Source: Nemertoderma westbladi (Eukaryota; Xenacoelomorpha; Nemertodermatida; Nemertodermatidae). From it: a stretch of 32,740 bases of DNA. The notes under the pieces were generated by a model. The model had not been told where the DNA came from. It saw only the letters and a list, made by a program, of their open reading frames with translations, and ran no database searches. The stretch is from assembly GCA_032718475.1 (NCBI GenBank), contig JAUCBJ010005795.1:1-32740 (forward strand), given 5' to 3'. Positions 1 through 9,696 of this stretch are shown here, one piece after another. The position numbers and the translations under genes are program-made. How positions within the stretch are numbered: the stretch's first letter is position 1; each line of letters opens with the position of its first letter.

Positions 1-363
1 TACTGTACTGTATGTATAGTACCGGTAGGCCTATACACTACCTCACATTATATCTACCATTTCTTCCCAAGTTAAATTTTAACACGCTTTTTTAACTAAT
101 TTTAATTTTTATTTCAGATTTTTACACTATACATCTCCCAACGAAATGAAGGCATAATAGAGTCTATTGAATTAATTGGATGAAGAATAAAACAGAAAAT
201 CTCACAGAATAAACAAGTAAATATTATTGTTAACATAAATAATATTAATTAGAAATAGAAAATAAATATATTACTGTTTAAAATAAAAAAAGGAGGGCAA
301 ACGTTGAAATAAATTTGTTAAAAGGTTTTAGCTTAAAACATTTAATCCACGAAACTAAACAAA
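1..363. other. AT-rich flank without a recognisable gene
   Basis: Very AT-rich sequence with oligo-A and oligo-T runs. I see no reading frame, RNA gene or repeat shared with the rest of the window. It is the native 5' flank of the first OTU-family copy, because the ATG at 364 follows directly. The second copy has a different, recombined flank, so this stretch is the only sample of upstream sequence for the family here. Confidence 0.5.
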
Positions 364-1714
364 ATGGTTAAAAAAAGACAACAAACATGTTTTGAATGCG
401 GAAGTAAAACCCACAACATAAGAACTTGTAAAATAGCGAAATTGAGATTGGCCGAAACTGACAGCAAATCAAAAGATACAGAAATTATTGATTTGGATGT
501 GGGTGATTTTCACTGTGAAGGTGTAGATGGCATGGGACAAGTACAGAAGGCGAAGGAGGGTCAGGCAGGAATGATGACGGCAGTCATGTAGAAGAAATGC
601 ATTTGGAAGCCAATCGTAGTCGAGGAGAAGAGATAGGAATGGAAGTGGATGAAGATGTGAGCCAGAGTCAATTTAAAGTTGCACACTGCCCTGATGCATC
701 ACCATGGCAATAGCTTCAACTATCGTGTGACCTTAACAACTTCGTCATTGAAGATAATCGTGGTGGTGGAGATTGTCTCTACTTTGCTATACAGCGTGGG
801 CTGGATCTTTATAACTACAATCGGCATTATACAATCTCAGCATTGCGAAAATTATCGGCCGATGGGATGACTGAAGATCCGGCGCCATTTGCAGATTGAT
901 TTATGACTCCAACACGAGAAGAACTACGCGGTGTGTTTCCTCCCCCAGCAGTAACATTTAGTGAGTTTGTTAAACAAACTCGTTATAATGAATGGGGAAC
1001 TGAACTAAATGTTATGTCCTTGGCAAGGAAACTGCCAGTGTCGATTTGCCTGGTATCTACAGATTCACGAAGTATATTGCACTTTGGCGAGAAACCAACC
1101 AGAATATATATTGCACACATGCCTGGGCATTATGTGGCTTTAGTTCCAGCCTCCTCATCACAAATGCCAACGACACCCCAAGCAGAACAATCATACGCAC
1201 CCCGTCCAACTCAGGAATCTGTACACCGCCCAACACCAGCTTCTGAACCCCATCCAGCACCAGCTTCTGAAACCAGTCCAACATCCACATCTGAACCCCG
1301 TACAACACCAGCTTCTGAACCCTGTCCAACACCTACATCTGTACCCCGTCCAGCACCAGATTCTGAACACCGTCCAACACACAGATCTGTAACCTGTCCA
1401 ACACCAGCTTCTGAAACCCGTCCAACATCAGCCTCTGTACTCCATCCAAGTCCAGCATATGTACCCCATGTGGAAGTTGTAAATGCACCTCCTGTTGCAT
1501 CATAGAATGCTCAGAGTATACACCCACTAACAGGTGCATATGCAGCACAAGATACAGCTCCCTCTACGGTATCACCTGCTGCTGCATTGGACTTTTCAAT
1601 CCTCTGTTTGTGTTGCCAAAGACATTCAACTGATGTCTATAATATTAATGTATGTGCCAGAGAACCCTGCAGTGGAAAAAAAATACGGCCAAATGACGCA
1701 GAGGAGAAATTATG
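364..1714 (+). pseudogene. OTU-like cysteine protease family gene, copy 1 (broken, 3'-truncated)
   Basis: The ATG at 364 opens a frame with a classic CCHC zinc knuckle (CFECGSKTHNIRTC, CX2CX4HX4C), then an acidic stretch. An OTU (ovarian tumour) cysteine protease domain follows: the catalytic-Cys box reads DNRGGGDCLYFAI and the His box GHYVAL, about 118 codons apart, which fits an OTU domain of roughly 120-130 residues. OTU enzymes cleave ubiquitin or ubiquitin-like chains and also occur in mobile elements. After the domain come 11 eight-residue Pro/Thr/Ser repeats. Lesions: a +1 frameshift near 505-534, TAG at 711-713 where copy 2 keeps Trp, TGA at 897-899, and TAG at 1503-1505 where copy 2 keeps Tyr. 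Homology with copy 2 runs from 433 to 1714 and then stops abruptly. The parent family (mobile-element ORF or host gene) is not identified. Confidence 0.7.
1203..1466 (+). repeat. 24-bp coding minisatellite, 11 units
   Basis: Eleven in-frame 24-bp units encode variants of the octapeptide RPTPASEP directly after the OTU domain of copy 1. Units differ by point changes. The paralogous array at 10729-11088 has 15 units; the four-unit difference accounts exactly for the extra 32 residues there. Such Pro/Thr/Ser arrays are usually unstructured linkers. Confidence 0.85.
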
Positions 1715-2738
1715 TAGAAATTATAACCTAACTACGAACTCACATGTTATCACCATTCATCGATACCACTGAAACCACTGTCACTCTTTACTACTCACTC
1801 TACTACTCTATGACAAACCACTTCACGTTCATCCCACAGTACCGCTGACCACGGCATCGCCACACTAAAATATCAGTAACTATTAGTGTGCTTGACCAAC
1901 TGTGGGATTTATTGCGATATCAAGCTGTAAAGAAATGCAGAATAGAATTAGCAATATTGGGTTTATCAGAGAGTGAAGATGACTAGGGTAGTGTGCTGTG
2001 CATAGAATGAAAGTCAGATTATTATAGAAGACTTTGTTCTGTCAGGGACTGAACAACACAACAAGACTGGTATGAACGGATCGGCATCTGCATGTTAACC
2101 CTAATGATAATAGTACCACTACACAATAATAGTAATGTTTCTAATTCACTGGGCCGGAATGCCGAACTCATTCGGAAGATGGACAGAGGAAGTAACGTTC
2201 ATCCAGAGATGCAAAGAAGAATATCGAAAGCATGGATACAAGGAGGCACATGAACAAGAAAGAAATGCTGCCAAAAACAACTGAGGAAAATATAGCCATA
2301 GATAACATAGGAATCTGAGAGAGGACCGATAGCAAACCATCATCGATGTTCAACACAGAAAGAATGTTTGGAGAAATTGTGCTGTTGGTTACTATAACAT
2401 CAATGCTAATCGGTAGCGGAGCAGCTTTCACATTCACCAAGAATTGGATAGTGGATAGATAGGCTTGAGTTGAAATCTAAACCCAGCACAATGGCAGTAA
2501 CAATATCGGCCAAAGAGGAAATCATTCCGATGAGAATGGCAATATGCAAAATATGAGCAATTGATATTGCATCATGCTGCAAGTATGGGATAACATGTGA
2601 ACCCATACAAAAATTTAATATACATTGTTGTTAAATAAACATTCAATCATAATAAATAACTTATGCAATTATAAATATAATATCAGCCCCCCTAATCCAA
2701 CTTATATACTTTATTTAAACAAAGCAGAAATTAATGAG
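1715..2738. other. Unique spacer; possible LINE endonuclease relic
   Basis: This kilobase lies between the truncated OTU copy and repeat block S and has no counterpart at copy 2. It has no intact gene. At 1933-1986 a short plus-strand frame reads KCRIELAILGLSESEDD then stop; the ILGLSE core resembles the start of apurinic-type endonuclease domains of LINEs. The match is short and could be chance. Open frames on the minus strand here have no recognisable domain. Confidence 0.3.
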
Positions 2739-3345
2739 AATTTCATTCAAATCAGAAAACCGCGAGCGAAACCTCTTTTGGCATTACTATAGTATGTGTA
2801 CCCATGACCGGTACTTATTATAAGTGATAGAAACTGCACAAATTAAATTTTTTTTTATAATATAAATTGCACTATAATATTAATCCTTACTAAATGACAA
2901 TATGATATAGGAAATATATAGGATAGCAATGCATACAAAAATACAGAGTTCATTAATATCAAAGCTAGGCAACTAACTCACCAATACCGACCAATACCAA
3001 CATCTTGATTCCATAGACTCTCCACACCCGTTTTAACAGTTTTCCAACCTCCCATGCAACAATCCATTATTCAACAACCCATACATGACCCTGTTAACCA
3101 GCAACACACTCAATAGCCCAAACAACCCATACATCATGTGAAAATTCGACAATCACAAGATCTGATCGATTGTGGTGATTAATCAGTTAGGGAATGATAT
3201 TCATCTCAACAATTGTTCACATTAGGATGTGTTCCTTAGTAATGGTAAGTGGTAATGTCACCACTGATAATGAGGATGAGAAACTAGGTTAATTAACAGT
3301 TGAAGAGTTATCTCATGTCTTGTAGATATGATGTCAGATATGTCG

Positions 3346-3427
3346 TACTATATAAGAGTTAATGTTTGGTTTTTTTGCTTTTGATTGCAGTTTTTCCATT
3401 CATAATGTTATATTGTCAATAAAACTG
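3346..3427 (+). promoter_or_regulatory. TATA box and AATAAA about 70 bp apart (LTR-like cassette)
   Basis: A TATATAAGAG box at about 3350 is followed near 3418 by AATAAA. A promoter and poly(A) signal this close together are typical of the U3/R part of an LTR. Candidate LTR ends are TGGTGATT near 3173 and AATTACCA near 3515, an 8-bp inverted pair with one mismatch. No target duplication was found, so a solo LTR is only a suggestion. The same cassette recurs in copy 2 near 14780-14855. Confidence 0.3.
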
Positions 3428-4215
3428 TAATACCAGGACCTGCTATTCCAGATAGAGGAGTGGTAGGTGACTTCCAGGAGGCAGCAAGGGTACATCAGGG
3501 GAGTTGTTACAACAATTACCACCTGAGCGGCAGTTTATACAAAGCCGCCAGTAAAGTAAGTGCAAAAATGCAAAGACAATTTATCAATAAAATATGTGTT
3601 CTCCTTGCGGCCACCCGATCATAAAAATAATTTCGAAATATTTCGTATCAAAATGGTGAACCATTATTATTGTTCAATACACTGAGACAGTTTTATCTTA
3701 CACATAGGCCTATTGCAGAGGTTGTCATCAAGAAATTGTAGTAATAAAATCTTTATTGTTTTTAGGGACCTGACATCGAGCAACACTTTCACCATGTTGC
3801 ATCATACCGCATTTTTCTCACTGTCCATATCCAACTTCATCTAACACATTCATGCCTCAACCTGGCATATTTCAACATTCATAACCCTCAACGTATGCAC
3901 CTGATGTCTTCAAACAACATCCAATGTGAGGTTGCAGATTTACTGGCTCTTGGTTCATCTTCAGTTAATAACACAGATTCTAATTATTCACTCTGTTCAG
4001 AATCTTTGGTTTTATATTTAGTTATGTCTGTATTTACGACTATCTATTTTTAGTACCAATTTTTAGTGCGTGTATTTTTATTGTGTTTATTTGTAGTGTA
4101 TTTTTAAAGCGTGCGGCAAATTGTGCTTCACCTTGTAAAACCAGTCAGTTGTTTACCAGTCCTCAAGTTCCAGTTGCCAAAATGTCAGGAGGTATTAAGA
4201 GATGGCATTGCTTTA

Positions 4216-4734
4216 GGCCATGATATATTGCAAATGGAATAATAGACAAAAAACATGGTGTTGGGTATAGGATCATCAATAGGATCAACTTGCTTACTGG
4301 TCGGAAAAGCCAACCAACCACCAAGGTTAAGGCTGAATCACCAGCCGATCGCCGCAATGGTTGGAAGGCCCACTTTGAAAAACTCCTCAATAATGACAGG
4401 GTATTGCCTGATAACTTTATAGAAGTAAAAGTATCTGAGTCTGTACTCCCAGACATTCCCATTGGGGATATCTTTGTTGACTTCTTCAAGGCCTTTGATT
4501 CAGTCTCTCGCTCACGTATGTTCAGCATACTTTCATTATATGGGATTCCTGATGAAATTTATGCAGCAATCAGATCAGTATACGATGGTTCGACAACATT
4601 TGTCTACTGTTGACGGTGACACAGAACCATTTGAAGTGTTATGGGGCGTCCTCCAGGGAGACACACTTGCACCATTCTTGTTCATAATTGTGGTTAAGAA
4701 TGCAGCTGCAATGCATGCAGCATGCCGATCCTAG
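4216..4734 (+). pseudogene. LINE (non-LTR) reverse transcriptase fragment, copy 1
   Basis: Plus-strand frames carry recognisable reverse-transcriptase blocks: INLLTGRK and the NGWKAHFEKLL stretch before the fingers, the VDFFKAFDSV motif with the first catalytic Asp, a YGIPDEIYAAIRSVY block, then GVLQGDTLAPFLFII. These blocks are characteristic of LINE polymerases. The fragment is dead: a segment between the early blocks and VDFFKAFDSV looks deleted, there is a 1-nt frameshift near 4610, and the frame stops at 4732-4734 before any catalytic YADD box. The identical truncation in copy 2 shows it was dead before the block was duplicated. Confidence 0.85.
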
Positions 4735-5010
4735 TTGTAGTAGTGGGTAGTGGGATTCAGCATCCAGGGCACCAGTGTAGTGTCAGCAAAATAAATATTT
4801 TGATAGCTGACTGCAATTAATTTATCTCGTAAACAATCAAATGCAATTATCATAAAACTAAGTAGCACATAACCATTACCGTACACTGTCATAGTAATAG
4901 GCCAAGCAAAGTACTTTCAGTATCCAGACAGGTGAGTCGCTTAGGATGGCACTATGAATAAGAGTAGAATAGAGATACCTAAAGAAATAAAGAACATGCA
5001 AAACCGAGAA

Positions 5011-5351
5011 AACACCAGCACAATTGTTTTATATCACAAGGAGAATCCTAAAATATTGTTGTCTTCCTATGTTGTGCGCACTAAAAGCAAAGGAATGAAG
5101 AATGTGTTATTGCTATAAATCATGCCCCCAATACTAATGCACACCAAAGACGAAAAGGAAAACTAGGTCACTACAAAGTGTATGACTTTACTAAAGACGG
5201 CACCGATAAAATGGACCAGCGCCAGGGTAGTTCAACTACAAAATCAAAACCTAGGAAATGGACAATGACAGTCAACTCCTATATGCTAGATACAAGACGA
5301 ATCATCATGAACACTGTGTTGCACACTGTATCAAAACAACGTTCCTGCTAG
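5011..5351 (+). pseudogene. piggyBac transposase C-terminal relic, copy 1
   Basis: Two adjacent plus-strand frames resemble the C-terminal part of piggyBac-family transposases, which move DNA by cut and paste at TTAA sites. The first frame (from 5011) has KENPKILLSSYVVRTKSKGM and then TAA at 5117-5119 and TAG at 5165-5167. After a +1 shift the second (from 5175) has YDFTKDGTDKMDQ and KPRKWTM followed by YMLDT, the characteristic block after the catalytic core. The catalytic DDD region is not present. Copy 2 lacks the TAG, so decay continued after duplication. Confidence 0.75.
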
Positions 5352-5516
5352 AAAAGTGAGTAAAATAAGAGTATAATTATATTATTTTATCACTAATGAT
5401 ATCAAATAAATCTGTAGCTACGAAAATAAATATGCAGCTGTTAATAAATAATAATAGAAATTACAATTTATAAGGAAATTTTAAGATTCCAATTTCTGAG
5501 TAATATGAAAATTGTG

Positions 5517-5577
5517 AAATAACTTGCCCAAACTGGCAAGTTAAAAATTTTAGCCTACCCAAAAGGGCAAGTTATTT
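5517..5577. repeat. Perfect 13-bp inverted repeat (hairpin) in block S, copy 1
   Basis: AAATAACTTGCCC at 5517-5529 is the exact reverse complement of GGGCAAGTTATTT at 5565-5577. A third, inner arm, GGCAAGTT, can pair with the first. The stem is preserved in copy 2 (16934-16994), while the loop differs (AAAA against AATT beside the right arm). It could be a transposon end or a MITE; no target duplication was identified. Confidence 0.7.
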
Positions 5578-5648
5578 ATAGTTGAATGAGTTTCAGACCT
5601 TGGTATTGGGAAATAAAGTATTCAATCTTTAACCACTACTGATACACG

Positions 5649-6081
5649 GTGCGGCGAGCTCTGTATAAAACTATGCATGGCCTGGTCGCTTTGTCTGTTC
5701 ATCTCCTTCACAATGGATTATCTAATGTTCTGTTGGGGGAAATACAATATGATTGTATAGAAGGGGAATTTGGATGCTATAGAGGAATGTGTGGTTCGAA
5801 CCTGGCCATGACGGTCAAAGATGTTGAATCTGGTGTTCAGTGACGAGATTTATTAGCGTTTGTGAAGTTGGGGGACCTGTCTGATGATATTCTTGAACGG
5901 CAGAACTCTGGTGATATGCTATTTCTGTCAGAATCCATTGACACTGGAGATTCTTTCTTCTGTAGAAATCCTTGTGGATGTTGAGATTAGCTCAGAAGAA
6001 TTACAAGCTGTTGCCTTTGTCGCTGGGCAACTGCTTAAAGTTGTTCATATGGGGATTACATTAAGACAATGTCTTTATTAA
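5649..6081 (+). pseudogene. P-element/THAP9-type transposase fragment, copy 1
   Basis: The plus-strand frame starting at 5649 contains IEGEFGCYRGMCGSNLAMTV followed by KDVESG. This resembles the block of P-element and THAP9-like transposases in which an 'E.RFG.YR...G.NY..SV..V..SE' pattern occurs. A stop at 5841 interrupts it; after a frame change the reading continues to 6081 with EELQAVAFVAGQLLKV, resembling the downstream C-terminal block of the same family. Only the C-terminal third is present and no THAP zinc finger is seen. The part up to 5943 is shared with copy 2; the rest is unique here. The family assignment rests on pattern recognition. Confidence 0.55.
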
Positions 6082-6548
6082 TACAGTCTTGTGGTGTCTC
6101 AAAATACCATCACACAACCATGTGAACAACTGTAGGATCAGCTGCATGGGTTGATTTGGTTCCTAGTGGAACAATTGGATGTTTCAAACAACTGAGTATG
6201 GGATATTCCGTATGAGATCAACACAGCAAAAATCCTTATCATCTCAGATTTTCTTGAAATTTGGTGGAGAGGTGGTACCTATAGAGTAAGTAACTCATGC
6301 CAAATTTTAGATCTTGAACTGCTTGCAATCACGAGATATGCCACCTCAAAGTTTGAGGTTTTCGCTGATTTCCGGTCGGACCGGAAGTATACAAAGATGC
6401 ATTATTAATGAAGATCTCATAATAAACCTGCAACATAAGTATTCATTTGAAAGCTCTTGTCTTGCTCTTTCATAATATCGTGATACTTGTGCTATATTTT
6501 CCACATAGCTCTTTTAATGTAGCTGTAAAGACTTTAAATGCGAAGCGC
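6082..6548. other. Spacer without recognisable gene
   Basis: The sequence after the P-element-like fragment has stops in all plus frames. I see no RNA gene or repeat shared elsewhere in the window. It may be decayed 3' transposon sequence. Confidence 0.4.
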
Positions 6549-6550
6549 AA

Positions 6551-6676
6551 AAAACATGTATACTTCAATTTTGCTCACAAACTTGGCTCAAATTATCCTT
6601 ATTATGTCTCTTGAAAAACATGTATACTTCAATTTTGCTCACAAACTTGGCTCAAATTATCCTTATTATGTCTCTT
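6551..6676. repeat. Tandem duplication, about 64-bp unit, two copies
   Basis: A unit beginning AACATGTATACTTCAATTTT occurs twice back to back with a period of 64 bp (CATGTATAC at 6555 and 6619). The copies look identical, which implies a recent local duplication. Confidence 0.85.
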
Positions 6677-6757
6677 AACACCCATAAAAAAATTGGGATG
6701 GCTTTTGCGCCCCTTCGTGACTTACAGGCGTTTTTGTTTTGGTTATTCGACGGTTTT

Positions 6758-6779
6758 GCGAAACATCGCGATGTTTCGC
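6758..6779. repeat. Perfect 22-bp palindrome
   Basis: GCGAAACATCG at 6758-6768 is followed without spacer by its exact reverse complement, ending at 6779. A further GCGAAGCATCGCG copy follows at once, so the motif is partly tandem. The site is CG-rich in an AT-rich setting. No function is evident; it might be a transposon end or a protein-binding site. Confidence 0.75.
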
Positions 6780-7043
6780 GAAGCATCGCGTAACATTGCG
6801 ATCACAACATACATTGTTGAATGTTAAAAATATTTGCGACTATCTCTTTGCATGTGTTTAACTATGTCATATTTATTAATCGGCATAAAAATGATTTTTA
6901 CTTTGAAATATCTCAAAAAAGATATTTTTTTTTTTATATACATTGCAGTGCTGCTAGGGATGGATATATCAATATATTTCTCAAATAAATGGTAAAGAAA
7001 CAGTGTATACCTTTTCGCATTGTCGAACTTAAACAATCAATAT
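6780..7043. other. AT-rich spacer before the LTR fragment
   Basis: AT-rich DNA with oligo-T runs and no supported gene. It replaces the first 150 bp of the LTR seen at 25234-25384, so the junction at about 7044 marks the 5' truncation of the LTR copy that follows. Confidence 0.4.
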
Positions 7044-7071
7044 ACTTACGGGGTACTGGACTCATTTCATG

Positions 7072-7079
7072 TATATAAG
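7072..7079 (+). promoter_or_regulatory. TATA box in LTR fragment
   Basis: TATATAAG, conserved at 25413-25420 in the complete LTR. A start about 25-30 bp downstream would place most of the structured repeats in the transcribed R/U5 part of the LTR. Confidence 0.5.
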
Positions 7080-7226
7080 GGCCAGGGGTGGGAGGCAAAG
7101 TTAAGCAGTATTCAGGTTTACCTGACTACTATTACCAACTTCCTGCTGCCTGTAGAGGTGGATTTGGTAACTCGCTAGGTCTAAAGGACAAGGACTGCCC
7201 TTAGCGGTCCCTGGCCAACAGCAGTT

Positions 7227-7900
7227 ATTACGAGCCTGAAAAGGACATCGGAAAGTCTGCTGCTTGTGTCAGGGATTTGCGACGGGAAACGACGACAGAC
7301 CCCTAGCCAAGCCGTACTGGTTCCTGATGACCGATCCCTTCGGGGTTCGGGAGGGGTGGTACGGACACGTGAACGGATCAACCGACTAACAGAGGAAGAG
7401 TTCCACGAGGACTGCCTTCCTGGAGTGGGTTCCACGACCGGCGTTAGTACGAGCCTGAATAAGGACTCGGAAAACCACCAACCGTTGGGGCTCACAACGG
7501 GCTGACAGACCCCTTGCCAAGCCGTACTGGTTCCTGACTGATCCCTTCGGGGTGAGGAAAGGGTGGGACGGACACGCAACGGGGTCGAAAGACAAAGGAC
7601 TGGACTCTACTGGCCTACCGACTGTTTGGAGCAGTTTCTCGGCTGCCGAAGCGACTACGAGCCTGAATAAGGACTCGGAAAGCCAAGGTGGTTGGGTCTC
7701 TGCGATGAACTGATGGACCCCTAGCCAAGCCGTACTGGTTCCCGATGACCAATCCCTTCGGGGTTTGGGAGGGGTGGTACGGATACGCGACAGGGTCTAC
7801 CGACTGGACCGACCCTTAGCCAAGCCGTACTGGTTCCTGATGACCGATCCCTTCGGTGTTCGGGAAGGGTGGTACGGACACGCAACAGGGTCGACCGACA
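7227..7900 (+). repeat. Alternating structured GC-rich repeats in LTR (copy 1)
   Basis: Two motifs alternate. Motif E, TACGAGCCTGAATAAGGACT, occurs with its core at 7231, 7450 and 7658. Motif P, beginning GCCAAGCCGTACTGG, starts at 7316, 7516, 7724 and 7819. Each P unit can fold: CCGTAC pairs with GTACGG, and inside it CCCTTC pairs with GAAGGG or G-U variants around a GG-rich loop. The order is E-P-E-P-E-P-P. The second LTR copy preserves the same order. A structured RNA element or a reiterated binding site is possible. Confidence 0.7.
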
Positions 7901-7973
7901 CCGACACTACGGCACCAAGACTAGGACCGAGGGAAATCGGGGAACATTAGTTAGGCTAAAATCTGAGCGAACA

Positions 7974-8767
7974 GTGGGTAATTAAATAATATACTGTAGA
8001 GATTTATTTTGTCGTGTTATATTATTGTGAATATTTGGTGTATATTGGTTTGGGGAAGCCCAACTTATTCTCAATCAAGGTTCAACTGTAGGGAAGTTAC
8101 ATTAAAGAGTATATCCAACCAATGAAACTTTTCCTCAACCGCAATCTTGCATTTAAGAAGGTATTCCTTCTCCACTACCAATATCCGGTGACTGGCCGGG
8201 ATTCCGTGGTCTGAAAAGTTCCGCCTCCAGCATCGGCGTTTTCCCCCATGGTGTCGGGAATAACGGCAACACATATAATAATTTTGTACCAAATGATCAC
8301 CATTATTATTGTGTTGGTCTAACATACTTTATTAACGCTGTCTATCATGCTACAGTATTATGTAAAACTTTGATGTATTACCTTTCTCTTAAGTAAGTGA
8401 GATCACATCGCCAATAACAATATCAACCTAACGTGGCACCTGATACGTATGAACAACCCGTTGATGGTTATTAATGGACGACTACCTTACTAACATTATC
8501 TCAAATATATTTGGTGAGTTAGGTCTTGTAGACATTCATGGGGCCGTATTGTATGAAATAAGCAAGCTTAGCATACAGTACGGACACCGCAATTTTAACC
8601 TTTGCATAGTCACCCCCTAAAGGGAGCCTGGAGAATACATATATTATTATTAGGTATATTATTATAGGTATATTATTTGACTCATATTATTTATATACAA
8701 ATATCTATATTTCAGACGTTTGACATACTACATGACTAGGGTAGGCCCTAATAACTTTAATTGTTAT
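7974..8767. repeat. Block A1 continuation downstream of the LTR end
   Basis: Shared with 26322-27133. No protein-coding region is supported. It contains one copy of the exon-like repeat (about 8390-8513); this copy has lost about 22 bp including the splice-acceptor-like TTTGCAG that is kept at 26752-26759. Whether this is retroelement leader or duplicated flank cannot be decided from one window. Confidence 0.6.
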
Positions 8768-9225
8768 GGACTATAGCCTTTACTAAATTAATTATTTATT
8801 TCAGAATTTAAGTGTTATACTCATCATCATCGTAGATACGTGGTATATTAAGAAGATAACGGTTATACGGTATAAAGGTAATGGTTACAATGTGAGTAAT
8901 ATTGTGGGCGATGCACAATCATCAATAATGTCATATTTAATTTATAAATTTCAATGTAGTTATGTAGTATTTACAAGTTTTCAGATAGGGGGGACATTCT
9001 ACGCATTATAACTGCAGCCCTACCAAGAAGATACCTGTTCTATTGACTTTCGTTTATTGTTTTGGTTAGAATAACGATCAACAGTAATATGCTCCTTTCC
9101 CTTGATTGAAACTTAAATTATAAAAACCGAGATATTAATTCACCGAGATCGGATGTCAGCAACAAAGATTCTGTTTGTTAATTATAAATGAATTGTTGTG
9201 GGGTGGGTGACGGCGAATTAAATAT

Positions 9226-9504
9226 ATGTTTAGTACATTATGATAATGCTCTCCATTGCGAAAAATATCGTTGAAGAAAAACGTTGTACTTTCCTATGAG
9301 TGACTGTAAAAGGCCTAAACATGAAGCCCACTCCATAGCGATTTAATCTTCTACCGCCCAGATGGTAGCTCAGTGGTCTTACTGTAGGACACACACTCGG
9401 CTGATGATAACCGGAAGTTTGAAACCTAGGTACCGGGTTCGAGCCCCAATAGGGGCGGTTGATATTTTTCGCTATGGAGAGCATTCTCATAATGTACTAA
9501 ACAT
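9226..9504. mobile_element. Terminal-inverted-repeat element with tRNA-like core, copy 1
   Basis: The left arm 9226-9269 and right arm 9461-9504 are inverted copies matching at 42 of 44 positions. A partial third arm (CTCCATAGCG near 9331) pairs with the right arm and encloses the tRNA-like core. The whole is bracketed by the 15-bp direct repeat AAGATTCTGTTTGTT at 9165-9179 and 9512-9526. Inverted ends suggest a MITE; a 15-bp direct repeat suggests LINE-assisted insertion as for SINEs. It is non-coding. Confidence 0.7.
9354..9458 (+). ncRNA. tRNA-derived (SINE-like) sequence with pol III boxes
   Basis: An A-box-like TAGCTCAGTGGT (9366-9377) and a B-box-like GGTTCGAGCC (9436-9445) are present. 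The ends CCGCCC and GGGCGG pair like an acceptor stem. The span is 105 nt, about 30 nt longer than a normal tRNA, with the extra length between the boxes. The T stem is imperfect and no convincing anticodon arm is visible. It is therefore a tRNA-derived retroposon head or pseudo-tRNA, not a functional tRNA gene. Confidence 0.6.
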
Positions 9505-9563
9505 ATTATATAAGATTCTGTTTGTTTCCGTGTCAATGGCACATATCTTTATTTTGTGCGCAG

Positions 9564-9696
9564 ATTAAGTAAGTTCACAATAACAAGATCACCAATAACC
9601 AGATCAACTGTGCCTGATACGTTCAACACTGTGATAGTTATATTTATTGACTAAGCTGGCTTACGTTACTTATATTATCTCCAAATATATTTGCTG
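9564..9696 (+). other. Exon-like repeat unit, copy in B1
   Basis: The 133-nt segment is preceded by a T-rich stretch and GTGCGCAG (acceptor-like) and followed by GTAAGTTAG (donor-like). A diverged relative in block A (26760-26878) is bounded in the same way by TTTGCAG and GTGAGTTAG, and shared words such as GATCAC, CCTGATACG and CAAATATATTTG align them. It has stops in every frame I read, so a coding exon is unlikely; a non-coding exon or chance signals in a repeat remain possible. Confidence 0.35.

Larger units (their letters stand above)
2739..5943 (+). repeat. Dispersed 3.2-kb repeat block S, copy 1
   Basis: Nearly identical to 14166-17367, with only scattered substitutions and small indels. 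It contains, in order: a Gln/Pro-rich frame relic (about 3033-3180), a TATA plus polyadenylation-signal cassette, another short Gln/Pro-rich relic near 3820-3930, a LINE reverse-transcriptase fragment, a piggyBac transposase tail, a hairpin, and a P-element-like transposase fragment. Both copies lie downstream of an OTU-family copy, so the duplication may have included a larger unit. The inner stretches 3530-4215 and 4735-5010 hold no gene I can recognise. Confidence 0.85.
7044..7973 (+). mobile_element. 5'-truncated LTR copy (block A1)
   Basis: Closely similar to 25385-26321, the greater part of the LTR described there. It keeps the TATA box (7072-7079), the alternating GC-rich repeats and the LTR 3' end GCGAACA (7967-7973), but lacks the TGTTCGC 5' end and most of U3. 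Open frames on both strands through this stretch come from the GC-rich repeats and do not look like proteins. Confidence 0.6.

Noticed and set aside
3165-3525. Confident solo LTR in block S
   Set aside because: A TATA box and AATAAA are well spaced, but the ends are imperfect and no target duplication was seen; recorded only as a regulatory cassette.
4163-4528. Minus-strand 121-codon open frame, also present in block S copy 2
   Set aside because: It is opposite the LINE reverse-transcriptase fragment, whose plus-strand motifs are clear; conservation between copies only reflects recent duplication.
7227-7900. CRISPR-like or rRNA-like repeat array
   Set aside because: Alternating motifs with unequal spacing, no unique spacers of constant length, no cas genes, a eukaryotic context, and no recognisable rRNA core. 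They lie within an LTR.
7181-7950. Several overlapping open frames on both strands in the LTR fragment
   Set aside because: They come from GC-rich tandem repeats, differ in frame between repeat units, and are not better conserved than the non-coding sequence between the two LTR copies.
9354-9458. Functional tRNA gene
   Set aside because: Too long (105 nt), imperfect T stem, no clean anticodon arm, and located inside an inverted-repeat element. Treated as tRNA-derived.
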